Source of the DNA: JBKJVQ01 sp046717125
GTDB taxonomy: Bacteria; Pseudomonadota; Alphaproteobacteria; Rhizobiales; Methyloligellaceae
Length of the DNA: 8,393 nucleotides
NCBI GenBank assembly: GCA_046717125.1
Contig: JBKJVQ010000102.1
Location: forward strand, 1-8,393
Reading direction: 5' to 3'
The notes under the pieces were generated by a model. It had not been told where the DNA came from. It saw only the letters and a list, made by a program, of their open reading frames with translations, and made no database searches. A program made the position numbers and the translations under genes. Positions within the stretch are counted from its first letter, which is position 1. Every line of letters starts with the position of its first letter. Positions 1 to 7,546 of this stretch are shown in pieces.

Positions 1-1659
1 ATGACGCGCTGCATCCACTGTACGCGCTGCGTCCGCTTCATGACCGAAGTGGCGGGCGTGCCTGAACTCGGCGCGATCGGACGCGGCGAGGACATGGAGA
101 TCACGACCTATCTCGAGCAGGGCCTCATGTCGGAATTGTCCGGCAACGTCATCGATCTCTGCCCGGTCGGGGCGCTCACGTCCCGGCCCTACGCGTTCAA
201 GGCGCGGCCATGGGAATTGCGCAAGACGGAATCGATCGACGTCATGGACGCAGTCGGCTCGAACATTCGTATCGACGCGCGGGGACGCGAGGTGATGCGC
301 ATCCTGCCGCGCGTGAACGACGCCGTGAACGAGGAATGGATTTCCGACAAGGCGCGATACATCTGGGACGGATTGCGCACGCAGCGGCTGGACCGGCCCT
401 ATATCCGCAAGGACGGTCGTCTCATGGCCGCGTCGTGGGACGAGGCTTTCGCGGCCATCGCCGCGCGCATGGAGGGGCTCGACCCACATCGCTTCGCGGC
501 GATTGCGGGTGACATGACCACGGCGGAAGAGATGTTTGCGCTGAGGCGGCTCACCGAGCAGCTCGGGTCGCCGAATATCGATTGCCGGCAGGACGGCGCG
601 CGGATCGATCCATCCCGCGGGCGCGTCTCTTATCTGTTCAATCCGGGGATCGCCGCGATTGACGAAGCGGATGCGATCCTCCTGGTCGGGACAAATCCGC
701 GCCTCGAAGCCTCCGTGCTGAACGCCCGAATCCATCATAGATACCGGCAGGGCGGCCTGCCCGTCGGCCTCATCGGCCACCAAGTCGATCTGACTTATCC
801 TGCCGCCTGGCTCGGGGCCGGGCCGGACTCGCTCGCCGCTCTTGCCGACAGCAAAGACGGGTTTGCAGAGACGCTGCGCAACGCGGGAAGACCGATGCTG
901 ATCCTGGGATCGTCTGCGTTGGCTCGGCCGGACGGGCAGGCGTTGCTGGCGCTCGCGGCGCGCATTGCGCGTGAATTCGGCGTGACGGGGCAGGACGACT
1001 GGAACGGCTTCGCCATGCTGCATCATGCGGCTTCGCGCGCCGCGGGGCTCGATCTCGGGCTGGTGCCGGCCCCGGACGGCATCGCGGCGTGGGACGTGCC
1101 GGCCGCTGCGCGCGCAGGCAAGCTCGAAATCGTCTACCTGCTCGGCGCGGACGAGCTGCCGGACATGGATTTCGGCGATGCGTTTGTCGTCTATCAGGGA
1201 AGCCACGGCGATCGCGGCGCGCACGCGTCGCATGTGATCCTGCCGGGCTCCGCCTATACCGAAAAGGACGGCATCTTCGTCAACACCGAAGGCCGCGTTC
1301 AGATGACGACGCGCGCCGTCTTCCCGCCCGGCGATGCGAAGGACGACTGGGCGATTCTGCGGGCTCTGTCGGAGCGCATCGGCCATACGCTGCCGTTCGA
1401 CGACATCGGGATGTTGCGCAAACAGTTGGGCGCGGTGTATCCGCATTTCCTTGCCATCGACGCGCTGCCCGCGACCGATCCAGCGCCGCTGGCGAAGCTT
1501 GCCGATGCGCCGGGCCGCGCTACGCCCGAGCCGTTCGGCGTCGCGATCGCCGATTTCTATCTCTCGAACCCGATCGCGCGCGCCTCAAGGATCATGACCG
1601 AGCTGTCCGCGATGCATGCGCGCGCCGCCAGCGAGAAAGCGACGGGCACGCATGGCTGA
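1..1659 (+). CDS. nuoG: NADH-quinone oxidoreductase subunit G (NuoG), 3' part, N-terminus outside window
   Basis: NuoG is the large iron-sulfur subunit of the peripheral arm of complex I and passes electrons from NuoF/NuoE towards NuoI. The visible 552 residues begin inside the protein. Cys4, Cys7 and Cys10 (CxxCxxC), with Cys54 in LCPVGAL 43 residues later, form the N4 [4Fe-4S] site. A molybdopterin-oxidoreductase-like domain follows from about residue 72 (ILPRVNDAVNEEW near 101-113; EKDGIFVNTEGRVQ at 421-434). Alphaproteobacterial NuoG is about 690 residues, so roughly 140-150 residues with the N1b and N5 ligands are missing on the left; the ATG at base 1 is an internal Met, not the start. 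Besides the N4 ligands the only cysteine is Cys195, so the extra N7 cluster found in E. coli and Thermus NuoG is absent, as is usual in alphaproteobacteria and mitochondria. The stop overlaps nuoH by 8 bases. Identity is near certain. Confidence 0.97.
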   Translation: MTRCIHCTRCVRFMTEVAGVPELGAIGRGEDMEITTYLEQGLMSELSGNVIDLCPVGALTSRPYAFKARPWELRKTESIDVMDAVGSNIRIDARGREVMRILPRVNDAVNEEWISDKARYIWDGLRTQRLDRPYIRKDGRLMAASWDEAFAAIAARMEGLDPHRFAAIAGDMTTAEEMFALRRLTEQLGSPNIDCRQDGARIDPSRGRVSYLFNPGIAAIDEADAILLVGTNPRLEASVLNARIHHRYRQGGLPVGLIGHQVDLTYPAAWLGAGPDSLAALADSKDGFAETLRNAGRPMLILGSSALARPDGQALLALAARIAREFGVTGQDDWNGFAMLHHAASRAAGLDLGLVPAPDGIAAWDVPAAARAGKLEIVYLLGADELPDMDFGDAFVVYQGSHGDRGAHASHVILPGSAYTEKDGIFVNTEGRVQMTTRAVFPPGDAKDDWAILRALSERIGHTLPFDDIGMLRKQLGAVYPHFLAIDALPATDPAPLAKLADAPGRATPEPFGVAIADFYLSNPIARASRIMTELSAMHARAASEKATGTHG

Positions 1660-2671
1660 ATTCTGGAATTCCGTCGCCCCCGCCGCCCTCGTCATCTGCC
1701 AGAGCTTTCTCCTGCTGGTCACGCTGCTGATCCTGGTCGCATTTCTTCTTTATGCGGATCGCAAGGTCTGGGCAGCGGTGCAGATGCGGCGCGGGCCGAA
1801 TGTTGTCGGACCGTGGGGCCTGCTCCAGTCCTTCGCCGATCTTCTCAAGTTTGCGCTGAAGGAGCCCATCATTCCCGCCGGCGCCAACAAGGGCGTATTC
1901 CTGCTCGCGCCCGTCGTCTCGGCGGTGCTGGCGCTGTCGGCATGGGCCGTGATGCCGGTAGCCGAAGGCTGGGTGATCGCCGACATCAATGTCGGTGTCC
2001 TCTATATTTTCGCGATCTCCTCGCTCGGCGTGTACGGCGTCATCATGGGCGGCTGGGCGTCGAACTCGAAATACCCGTTCCTTGGCGCGCTACGCTCCGC
2101 CGCGCAGATGGTCAGTTACGAAGTCTCGATCGGCTTCGTCATCATCACCGTGCTGCTCTGCGCCGGGTCGCTGAATCTCTCGGAGATCGTCGAAGCCCAG
2201 AACAAGGGCGCGGGGCTTTTCGGCTGGTTCTGGCTGCCGCTGTTTCCGATGTTCGTCGTGTTCTTCATTTCCGCTCTGGCCGAAACCAACCGGCCGCCTT
2301 TCGACCTGCCGGAGGCCGAGTCGGAACTGGTCGCCGGCTTCATGGTGGAATATTCCTCGACGCCGTATCTCCTGTTCATGCTCGGCGAGTACGTGGCCAT
2401 CACGCTGATGTGCGCGCTGATGACCGTGCTGTTTCTCGGCGGCTGGCTTCCGCCGGTCGAAATTCCGCCCTTCACCTGGGTGCCCGGCGTCGTCTGGTTC
2501 GTCCTCAAAGTCTGCTTTGTGTTCTTCATGTTCGCGATGGTGAAGGCGATCGTGCCGCGCTACCGCTACGACCAGCTCATGCGGCTCGGCTGGAAGGTAT
2601 TCCTGCCGCTCTCGCTTGCGATGGTGGTGATCGTCGCCTCGGTCTTGCATTTTCTCGATATCGCGCCGTAA
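1652..2671 (+). CDS. nuoH: NADH-quinone oxidoreductase subunit H (NuoH)
   Basis: NuoH (ND1 homologue) is the membrane subunit that with NuoB and NuoD forms the quinone-binding cavity and starts the proton-transfer axis. The 339 residues are full length and very hydrophobic, fitting the usual eight membrane helices. Visible signatures are ADRKVWAAVQMRRGPNVVGP (35-54), LKEPIIPAGANK (69-80), SYEVSIG (155-161) and the acidic quinone-site loop ALAETNRPPFDLPEAESEL (208-226) with Glu211, Arg214, Asp218, Glu221, Glu223 and Glu225. The first signature has Asp36 where many bacteria have Glu, a conservative change I recall as common in Rhizobiales. The chosen start, encoding MAEFWNS, lies in an ATGGCTGA overlap with the nuoG stop. 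An in-frame ATG 12 codons upstream (1616) would add an Arg/Ala-rich stretch unlike the family, so it is rejected. The ribosome site is weak (GAGAAAG, 1633-1639, 12 bases away), which suggests coupling to nuoG translation. Confidence 0.97.
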   Translation: MAEFWNSVAPAALVICQSFLLLVTLLILVAFLLYADRKVWAAVQMRRGPNVVGPWGLLQSFADLLKFALKEPIIPAGANKGVFLLAPVVSAVLALSAWAVMPVAEGWVIADINVGVLYIFAISSLGVYGVIMGGWASNSKYPFLGALRSAAQMVSYEVSIGFVIITVLLCAGSLNLSEIVEAQNKGAGLFGWFWLPLFPMFVVFFISALAETNRPPFDLPEAESELVAGFMVEYSSTPYLLFMLGEYVAITLMCALMTVLFLGGWLPPVEIPPFTWVPGVVWFVLKVCFVFFMFAMVKAIVPRYRYDQLMRLGWKVFLPLSLAMVVIVASVLHFLDIAP

Positions 2672-2674
2672 GGG
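2670..2674 (+). promoter_or_regulatory. Ribosome binding site of nuoI
   Basis: AAGGG overlaps the last two bases of the nuoH TAA stop and sits 5 bases before the nuoI ATG at 2680. The match and spacing are those of a Shine-Dalgarno sequence, and it fixes the nuoI start. Confidence 0.6.
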
Positions 2675-2679
2675 TTTGC

Positions 2680-3171
2680 ATGGCCAGTCTTGCCCAATCC
2701 GCAAAATCGCTGCTGCTGCTGGAATTCGTCTCCGCCCTCTGGCTTGCGACGAAATATTTCTTCCGGCCCAAAGCGACGCTGAATTATCCCTACGAGAAGG
2801 GTCCGCTCTCGCCACGCTTCCGTGGTGAGCACGCGCTGCGCCGCTACCCGAACGGCGAGGAGCGCTGCATTGCCTGCAAATTATGCGAGGCGGTCTGTCC
2901 GGCGCAGGCCATCACGATCGAGGCGGACGTACGCCGCAACGACGGCACGCGGCGCACAACGCGCTACGACATCAATATGGTGAAATGCATTTATTGCGGC
3001 TTTTGCCAGGAGGCCTGTCCGGTCGACGCCATCGTCGAAGGACCGAATTTCGAGTTCGCCACCGAAACCCGCGAGGAACTCTACTACGACAAGGACCGGC
3101 TGCTGGCGAATGGCGACCGCTGGGAGCGCGAGATTGCCCGGAACCTCGCGCTCGACGCGCCGTACCGGTAG
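2680..3171 (+). CDS. nuoI: NADH-quinone oxidoreductase subunit I (NuoI), 2x[4Fe-4S] ferredoxin-type
   Basis: NuoI is the ferredoxin-like subunit at the base of the peripheral arm. It holds clusters N6a and N6b and hands electrons to N2 in NuoB. The protein has 163 residues, the usual alphaproteobacterial and mitochondrial (TYKY/NDUFS8) length. The N-terminal helix, about residues 1-28, is amphipathic/hydrophobic (SLLLLEFVSALWLATKYFF) and would lie on the membrane next to NuoH. Two CxxCxxCxxxCP motifs follow: Cys63/66/69/73 and Cys103/106/109/113. Each motif's first three cysteines bind one cluster, and its fourth completes the other cluster. The conserved tail ATETREELYYDK (127-138) is present. 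The frame stays open upstream to 1813 inside nuoH, but that extension is a shadow of nuoH; the start at 2680 has a good ribosome site and matches family N-termini. It lies 8 bases after nuoH and 3 bases before nuoJ. Confidence 0.98.
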   Translation: MASLAQSAKSLLLLEFVSALWLATKYFFRPKATLNYPYEKGPLSPRFRGEHALRRYPNGEERCIACKLCEAVCPAQAITIEADVRRNDGTRRTTRYDINMVKCIYCGFCQEACPVDAIVEGPNFEFATETREELYYDKDRLLANGDRWEREIARNLALDAPYR

Positions 3172-3174
3172 GTC

Positions 3175-3783
3175 ATGACCGTCGAGGGCGCGTTCTTCTA
3201 TCTCTTCTCCGCGATTGCGGTGGCGGCGGGAATCATGGTCATCGCCGCCAGGAATCCCGTGCACGCAGTGCTGTATCTGATCCTCGCCTTCTTCAACGCG
3301 GCCGGACTGTTCCTTCTGCTCGGCGCGGAGTTCCTGGCGATGATTCTCGTCGTCGTCTATGTCGGCGCGGTCGCCGTCCTGTTCCTGTTCGTCGTCATGA
3401 TGCTGGACGTCGATTTCGCCGAGCTGCGCGCCGGCTTCATCAAATATCTGCCCGTGGGCGGACTGATCGGCGTGATCCTCCTGTTCGAGCTCATCTTCGT
3501 GCTTGGCACGTGGATCCTCGCCCCGACGGGCACGCTCGAGACGCCCATGCCGCAGGATAGCGCGGTGACGAACACCGAGGCGCTGGGACGGGTGATCTAT
3601 ACGCAGTACGTGCTCTATTTCCAGGTGGCCGGTCTGATCCTGCTGACGGCGATGATTGGGGCGATCGTCCTGACTTTGCGGGCGCGGGAAAACGTCAAGC
3701 GCCAGTCGATCTCGGCTCAGGTCGCGCGCGATCCCAAGACCGCCATCGAGGTGCGCGACGTGCCGACGGGGTCGGGCATATGA
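3175..3783 (+). CDS. nuoJ: NADH-quinone oxidoreductase subunit J (NuoJ)
   Basis: NuoJ (ND6 homologue) is a small membrane subunit between NuoH and NuoK. Its third helix carries a pi-bulge thought to gate proton coupling. The 202 residues contain about five membrane helices: roughly 7-24, 30-49, 54-78, 92-112 and 146-168. The signature stretch is AEFLAMILVVVYVGAVAVLF (51-70), followed by LFVVMMLD; Tyr62, Gly64 and Glu52 correspond to the conserved helix-3 positions. The charged tail (170-202) is probably cytoplasmic. The ATG lies 3 bases after the nuoI TAG with only a poor ribosome site (GGTAGG at 3167-3172, too close), so re-initiation after nuoI is likely. The stop TGA overlaps the nuoK ATG in ATGA. 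NuoJ is the least conserved subunit, but the signature and position leave little doubt. Confidence 0.97.
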   Translation: MTVEGAFFYLFSAIAVAAGIMVIAARNPVHAVLYLILAFFNAAGLFLLLGAEFLAMILVVVYVGAVAVLFLFVVMMLDVDFAELRAGFIKYLPVGGLIGVILLFELIFVLGTWILAPTGTLETPMPQDSAVTNTEALGRVIYTQYVLYFQVAGLILLTAMIGAIVLTLRARENVKRQSISAQVARDPKTAIEVRDVPTGSGI

Positions 3784-4085
3784 TCGGGCTGTCGCACTAT
3801 CTCACCGTCGCGGCCATGCTGTTCACGCTTGGCGTGTTCGGCATTTTTCTGAACCGGAAGAACGTCATCGTCATCCTGATGTCGGTCGAGCTGATGCTGC
3901 TCGCCGTGAACATCAATCTGGTCGCGTTCTCGTCCTATCTCGGCGATCTGACGGGGCAGGTCTTCGCCCTGTTCGTGCTGACGGTCGCGGCGGCTGAAGC
4001 CGCCATCGGCCTCGCCATCGTCGTCGTCTATTACCGGAACCGCGGCTCGATCGCGGTCGAGGACATCAACATGATGAAGGGCTAG
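3780..4085 (+). CDS. nuoK: NADH-quinone oxidoreductase subunit K (NuoK)
   Basis: NuoK (ND4L homologue) is the smallest membrane subunit of complex I and links the NuoH/NuoJ region to NuoN in the proton-transfer axis. The 101 residues match the family length and form three membrane helices (about 6-24, 30-52 and 60-85). The two buried glutamates needed for coupling are present: Glu37 in MSVELMLLAVN (helix 2) and Glu73 in AAAEAAIGLAI (helix 3), matching E. coli Glu36 and Glu72. The basic loop Arg26-Lys27 between helices 1 and 2 matches the conserved Arg pair of E. coli. The start overlaps the nuoJ stop by 4 bases (ATGA), and the TAG stop lies 6 bases before nuoL in the same reading frame. Nothing in the protein looks altered. 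Confidence 0.98.
   Translation: MIGLSHYLTVAAMLFTLGVFGIFLNRKNVIVILMSVELMLLAVNINLVAFSSYLGDLTGQVFALFVLTVAAAEAAIGLAIVVVYYRNRGSIAVEDINMMKG
4076..4081 (+). promoter_or_regulatory. Ribosome binding site of nuoL supporting a TTG start
   Basis: GAAGGG lies inside the end of nuoK, 10 bases before the TTG at 4092. A second weaker candidate, TAGGG (4083-4087), overlaps the nuoK stop and is 4 bases away. No ATG or GTG lies nearby in the nuoL frame, so these sites help decide for TTG as the start. Confidence 0.45.
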
Positions 4086-4091
4086 GGCGCG

Positions 4092-6032
4092 TTGTATACC
4101 GCCATCGTCTTCCTGCCGCTGCTGGGCGCGCTGATCGCCGGCCTGTTCGGCCGGGTCATCGGCGCGCGCGTGTCGGAGGTCGTGACGTGCGGCATGCTCG
4201 GGATCGCGGCGCTGCTCTCCTGGATCGCCTTCTTCATGGTCGGGCTCGGCGGGGATACTGAGCGCGTCGAGATCATGCCGTGGATCGTGTCGGGCGAGCT
4301 GTCGGTATCCTGGGCGCTGCGCATCGACACCCTGACCGCAGTGATGCTGGTCGTGGTCAACACCGTGTCGGCGCTCGTGCATGTCTATTCGATCGGCTAC
4401 ATGCACGAGGATCCGCACCGGCCGCGCTTCTTCGCCTATCTGTCGCTGTTCACCTTCGCCATGCTGATGCTGGTGACGGCCGACAATTTCGCCCAGATGT
4501 TCTTCGGCTGGGAGGGCGTCGGCCTCGCCTCGTACCTGCTGATCGGGTTCTGGTACGAGAAGCCATCAGCGAACGCCGCCGCCATCAAGGCCTTCATCGT
4601 CAACCGGGTCGGGGATTTCGGCTTCATCCTCGGCATCTGCGCCGTGTTCGCCGTGTTCGGGACGCTCGACTTCGACTCGGTTTTCGCGGCCGCGCCGGAG
4701 AAAGCGGGCACGACGACCGAATTCCTCGGCATGCAGGTCAATGCGCTGACACTGATCTGCCTCCTCCTGTTCATGGGCGCGATGGGCAAGTCGGCGCAGG
4801 TCCCGCTGCACACCTGGTTGCCCGACGCCATGGAAGGCCCAACCCCCGTCTCGGCGCTGATCCATGCCGCGACCATGGTAACGGCTGGCGTCTTCATGGT
4901 GGCGCGTCTCTCTCCGCTGTTCGAACAGTCGCCGGCCGCGCTCGATGTGGTGATCTTCATCGGCGCGACGACCGCGATCTTCGCAGCGACCGTCGGGCTG
5001 GTACAGAACGACATCAAGCGCGTGGTCGCCTACTCGACCTGTTCGCAGCTCGGCTACATGTTCGTGGCGCTTGGCGTCGGGGCATATGGCGTCGCGATCT
5101 TTCACCTCTTCACGCACGCATTCTTCAAGGCGCTGCTGTTTCTCGGCGCAGGGTCCGTCATCCACGCCATGCATCACGAACAGGATCTGCGGCGCATGGG
5201 CGGGCTGTCGAAACTGATCCCGCTGACCTGGCTGATGATGACGATCGGCACCCTCTCACTGACAGGCTTTCCGCTCACCGCCGGCTTCTTCTCCAAAGAC
5301 GCCATCATCGAGTCAGCATTCGCGTCGCATTCGGTGATCGCACCATACGCGTTCGTCATCACATTGTTCGCAGTGCTGCTCACCGCCTTCTATTCGTGGC
5401 GGCTGATGTTCATGGCCTTCCACGGCAAGCCGCGCGCAAAGCCGGAGATCATGAACCATATGCACGAGTCGCCACTCGTGATGACCGTGCCGCTCGTCGT
5501 CCTGGCCGCCGGTTCGCTCGGCGCGGGCGCGCTGTTCTATGTGCTGTTCATCGGCGACGGGCAGGCGGAGTTCTGGCGGCAGTCGCTGTTCACCGGACCT
5601 GACAACCACATCCTGCATGCGATGCACGAAGCGCCCCTCTGGGTGAAGATCGCACCGGTCGTCATGATGATGATCGGCTTCGCCATCGCCTGGCTGTTCT
5701 ACATCCGCAAACCGATGATCCCGTTCGCGCTGGCGCGGGGCAAACTCAATGGCATCTACAAGTTCCTGCTCAACAAGTGGTATTTCGACGAGCTCTATGA
5801 CGCGATCTTCGTCCGCCCAGCGCTCTGGCTCGGACGCGTCCTGTGGAAGGGCGGCGACGGCGCCGTGATCGACGGGGTCGGGCCCGACGGCGTTTCCGCG
5901 CGCGTGCTCGACGTCACCAGCCGCGTCGTCCGCATGCAGACGGGGTACGTCTACCATTACGCGTTCGTCATGCTGATCGGCGTGGCGCTGTTCGCGACCT
6001 GGTTCATCATCGGCGGCGGAGCAGGCAAATGA
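4092..6032 (+). CDS. nuoL: NADH-quinone oxidoreductase subunit L (NuoL), TTG start
   Basis: NuoL (ND5 homologue) is the distal antiporter-like proton-pumping subunit of the complex I membrane arm. The 646 residues are close to the usual 610-660. Pump residues are intact: Glu141 (FFGWEGVGLASYLL), Asp175, Lys233 (GAMGKSAQVPLHTWLPDA), His258 (LIHAATMV), His338, His342, Lys346 (FHLFTHAFFKALLF) and Lys402-Asp403 (GFFSKD). They match E. coli Glu144, Asp178, Lys229, His254, His334, His338, Lys342 and Lys399-Asp400. After the fifteenth helix (about 518-537), the stretch 550-615 with NKWYFDELYD is the long lateral helix running along NuoM and NuoN, and a last membrane helix follows at 619-640. Translation must begin at TTG: the nuoK TAG is in frame only three codons upstream, and the next Met (residue 35) would delete the conserved MYTAIVFLPLLG helix. 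The stop overlaps nuoM in ATGA. Confidence 0.97.
   Translation: MYTAIVFLPLLGALIAGLFGRVIGARVSEVVTCGMLGIAALLSWIAFFMVGLGGDTERVEIMPWIVSGELSVSWALRIDTLTAVMLVVVNTVSALVHVYSIGYMHEDPHRPRFFAYLSLFTFAMLMLVTADNFAQMFFGWEGVGLASYLLIGFWYEKPSANAAAIKAFIVNRVGDFGFILGICAVFAVFGTLDFDSVFAAAPEKAGTTTEFLGMQVNALTLICLLLFMGAMGKSAQVPLHTWLPDAMEGPTPVSALIHAATMVTAGVFMVARLSPLFEQSPAALDVVIFIGATTAIFAATVGLVQNDIKRVVAYSTCSQLGYMFVALGVGAYGVAIFHLFTHAFFKALLFLGAGSVIHAMHHEQDLRRMGGLSKLIPLTWLMMTIGTLSLTGFPLTAGFFSKDAIIESAFASHSVIAPYAFVITLFAVLLTAFYSWRLMFMAFHGKPRAKPEIMNHMHESPLVMTVPLVVLAAGSLGAGALFYVLFIGDGQAEFWRQSLFTGPDNHILHAMHEAPLWVKIAPVVMMMIGFAIAWLFYIRKPMIPFALARGKLNGIYKFLLNKWYFDELYDAIFVRPALWLGRVLWKGGDGAVIDGVGPDGVSARVLDVTSRVVRMQTGYVYHYAFVMLIGVALFATWFIIGGGAGK
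6018..6021 (+). promoter_or_regulatory. Ribosome binding site of nuoM
   Basis: GGAG lies 7 bases before the ATG at 6029, inside the last codons of nuoL. Its spacing is right, and it selects this start over in-frame upstream codons that reach back to 5843 within nuoL. Confidence 0.55.
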
Positions 6033-7546
6033 GCCTCGGCTGGCCGATCCTCTCGACCATCACGTTTCTGCCGCTGGTCGGCGCGGCGTTCATCTTCATG
6101 CTCCGCGGTCAGGACGAAGTGGCGTATCGCAACGCACGCTACATCGCGCTCTGGACGACATTGGTCGTGTTCGGGCTGTCGATCTTGCTGTGGATCGAAT
6201 TCGATCCGTCTACCGCCGATTTCCAGTTCCTCGAAAGCCGTGACTGGCTGGGCGGGACGATCAAATACCGGATGGGCGTCGACGGCATCTCCATGCCGTT
6301 CGTGGTGCTGACTGCGTTCCTGATGCCGCTCTGCATCCTCGCGAGCTGGACGTCGATCCGGTCTCGCGTGCGGGAATACATGATCGCATTCCTGGTGCTG
6401 GAGACGTTCATGATCGGCGTCTTCTGCGCGCTCGATCTCGTCGTCTTCTATCTCTTCTTCGAGGGCGGCCTGATCCCGATGTTCCTCATCATCGGCGTGT
6501 GGGGCGGAGACCGCCGCGTCTATGCGAGCTTTAAGTTCTTCCTCTACACGCTGCTCGGCTCTGTGCTGATGCTGCTCGCCATCATGGCGATGTACTGGCA
6601 GTCCGGCACGACCGACATCCAGGTGCTACTCACCCACCGGTTTCCGCCGGAAATGCAGATCTGGCTGTGGCTCGCCTTCTTCGCCTCGTTCGCGGTGAAG
6701 ATGCCGATGTGGCCGGTGCATACCTGGTTGCCCGACGCGCATGTCGAGGCGCCGACGGCAGGCTCCGTGATCCTGGCCGGCATCCTGCTGAAGATGGGCG
6801 GGTATGGCTTTCTCCGCTTCTCGCTGCCGATGTTTCCGCTCGCCTCTGTCGATCTCGCGCCGCTGATTTTCGCCCTGTCGGTGATCGCGATCATTTACAC
6901 CTCGCTGGTTGCGCTGGCGCAGGAGGACGTGAAGAAGCTGATCGCCTATTCGTCGGTCGCCCATATGGGCTTCGTGACCATGGGCATCTTCACGCTGACG
7001 CAGCAGGGCGTGCAGGGCGGCATCTTCCAGATGCTGTCCCACGGCATCGTCTCGGCGGCACTCTTCCTGTGCGTCGGCGTGGTTTACGACCGGATGCACA
7101 CACGACGGATCGACGCCTATGGCGGTCTCGTCGAGCGCATGCCGATCTATGCGGCGTTCTTCATGGTGTTCACCATGGCCAATGTCGGCCTGCCAGGCAC
7201 GAGCGGCTTCGTCGGCGAGTTCCTGACGCTGCTCGGCGCGTTCAAGGCGAACACCTGGGTCGCATTCTTCGCCGCGACCGGCGTGATCCTTTCGGCGGCC
7301 TATGCGGTCTGGCTCTATCGGCGCATGATTTTCGGCACGCTGGAAAAAGCCAATCTGCGCGCGATCACCGATCTCAACGCGCGAGAGATTGCGATCCTCG
7401 CGCCGCTCGTGATCCTGACTATTCTGTTTGGCGTCTGGCCTGCTCCCATGCTCGACCCGTCCGCCGTGTCGGTCGAGGCGCTGCTGAACAACCACCGTGC
7501 TGCGCTGGCCGATGCCCAGTCGGCCGTGATGGCGGCGCTCAAATGA
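6029..7546 (+). CDS. nuoM: NADH-quinone oxidoreductase subunit M (NuoM)
   Basis: NuoM (ND4 homologue) is the middle antiporter-like proton-pumping subunit, between NuoN and NuoL. The 505 residues match the usual length of about 500 and 14 membrane helices. Key residues are present: Glu145 (YLFFEGGLIPMFLIIG), Lys224 (FAVKMPMWPVHTWLPDAHVE), His231, Lys255 (ILLKMGGYG), His312 (SSVAHMGF), His338 and Glu397 (GTSGFVGEFLTL). They align at a constant offset of about ten with E. coli Glu144 (region), Lys234, His241, Lys265, His322, His348 and Glu407. As is normal for NuoM, the helix-12 residue is Glu instead of the Lys of NuoL. The frame is open upstream to 5843, but that part is a shadow of nuoL; the ATG at 6029 overlaps the nuoL stop by 4 bases and has a GGAG ribosome site. 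The helical C-terminal tail NNHRAALADAQ is unremarkable. It ends 7 bases before nuoN. Confidence 0.98.
   Translation: MSLGWPILSTITFLPLVGAAFIFMLRGQDEVAYRNARYIALWTTLVVFGLSILLWIEFDPSTADFQFLESRDWLGGTIKYRMGVDGISMPFVVLTAFLMPLCILASWTSIRSRVREYMIAFLVLETFMIGVFCALDLVVFYLFFEGGLIPMFLIIGVWGGDRRVYASFKFFLYTLLGSVLMLLAIMAMYWQSGTTDIQVLLTHRFPPEMQIWLWLAFFASFAVKMPMWPVHTWLPDAHVEAPTAGSVILAGILLKMGGYGFLRFSLPMFPLASVDLAPLIFALSVIAIIYTSLVALAQEDVKKLIAYSSVAHMGFVTMGIFTLTQQGVQGGIFQMLSHGIVSAALFLCVGVVYDRMHTRRIDAYGGLVERMPIYAAFFMVFTMANVGLPGTSGFVGEFLTLLGAFKANTWVAFFAATGVILSAAYAVWLYRRMIFGTLEKANLRAITDLNAREIAILAPLVILTILFGVWPAPMLDPSAVSVEALLNNHRAALADAQSAVMAALK

Noticed and set aside
1..3. ATG at the first base as the true start of a 552-residue protein
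   Set aside because: It codes an internal Met just before the N4 cysteine motif of NuoG; about 140-150 N-terminal residues with other cluster ligands must lie to the left.
1658..1671. Two GAATTC copies 8 bases apart at the start of nuoH
   Set aside because: They code normal NuoH residues (EFWNS) and have no further repeat unit; most likely coincidence.
1813..2679. Upstream in-frame extension of nuoI into nuoH
   Set aside because: The added residues are Arg-rich shadow sequence, while the ATG at 2680 has a ribosome site and gives the normal family N-terminus.
3171..3180. Perfect 10-base palindrome GGTCATGACC over the nuoJ start
   Set aside because: It is too short to form a stable hairpin (no loop) and has no extended arms; a palindrome of this size is expected by chance over several kilobases.
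4280..5602. A 440-codon plus-strand frame inside nuoL
   Set aside because: The product is Arg/Ala/Gly-rich with no family resemblance and lies fully within nuoL in another frame.
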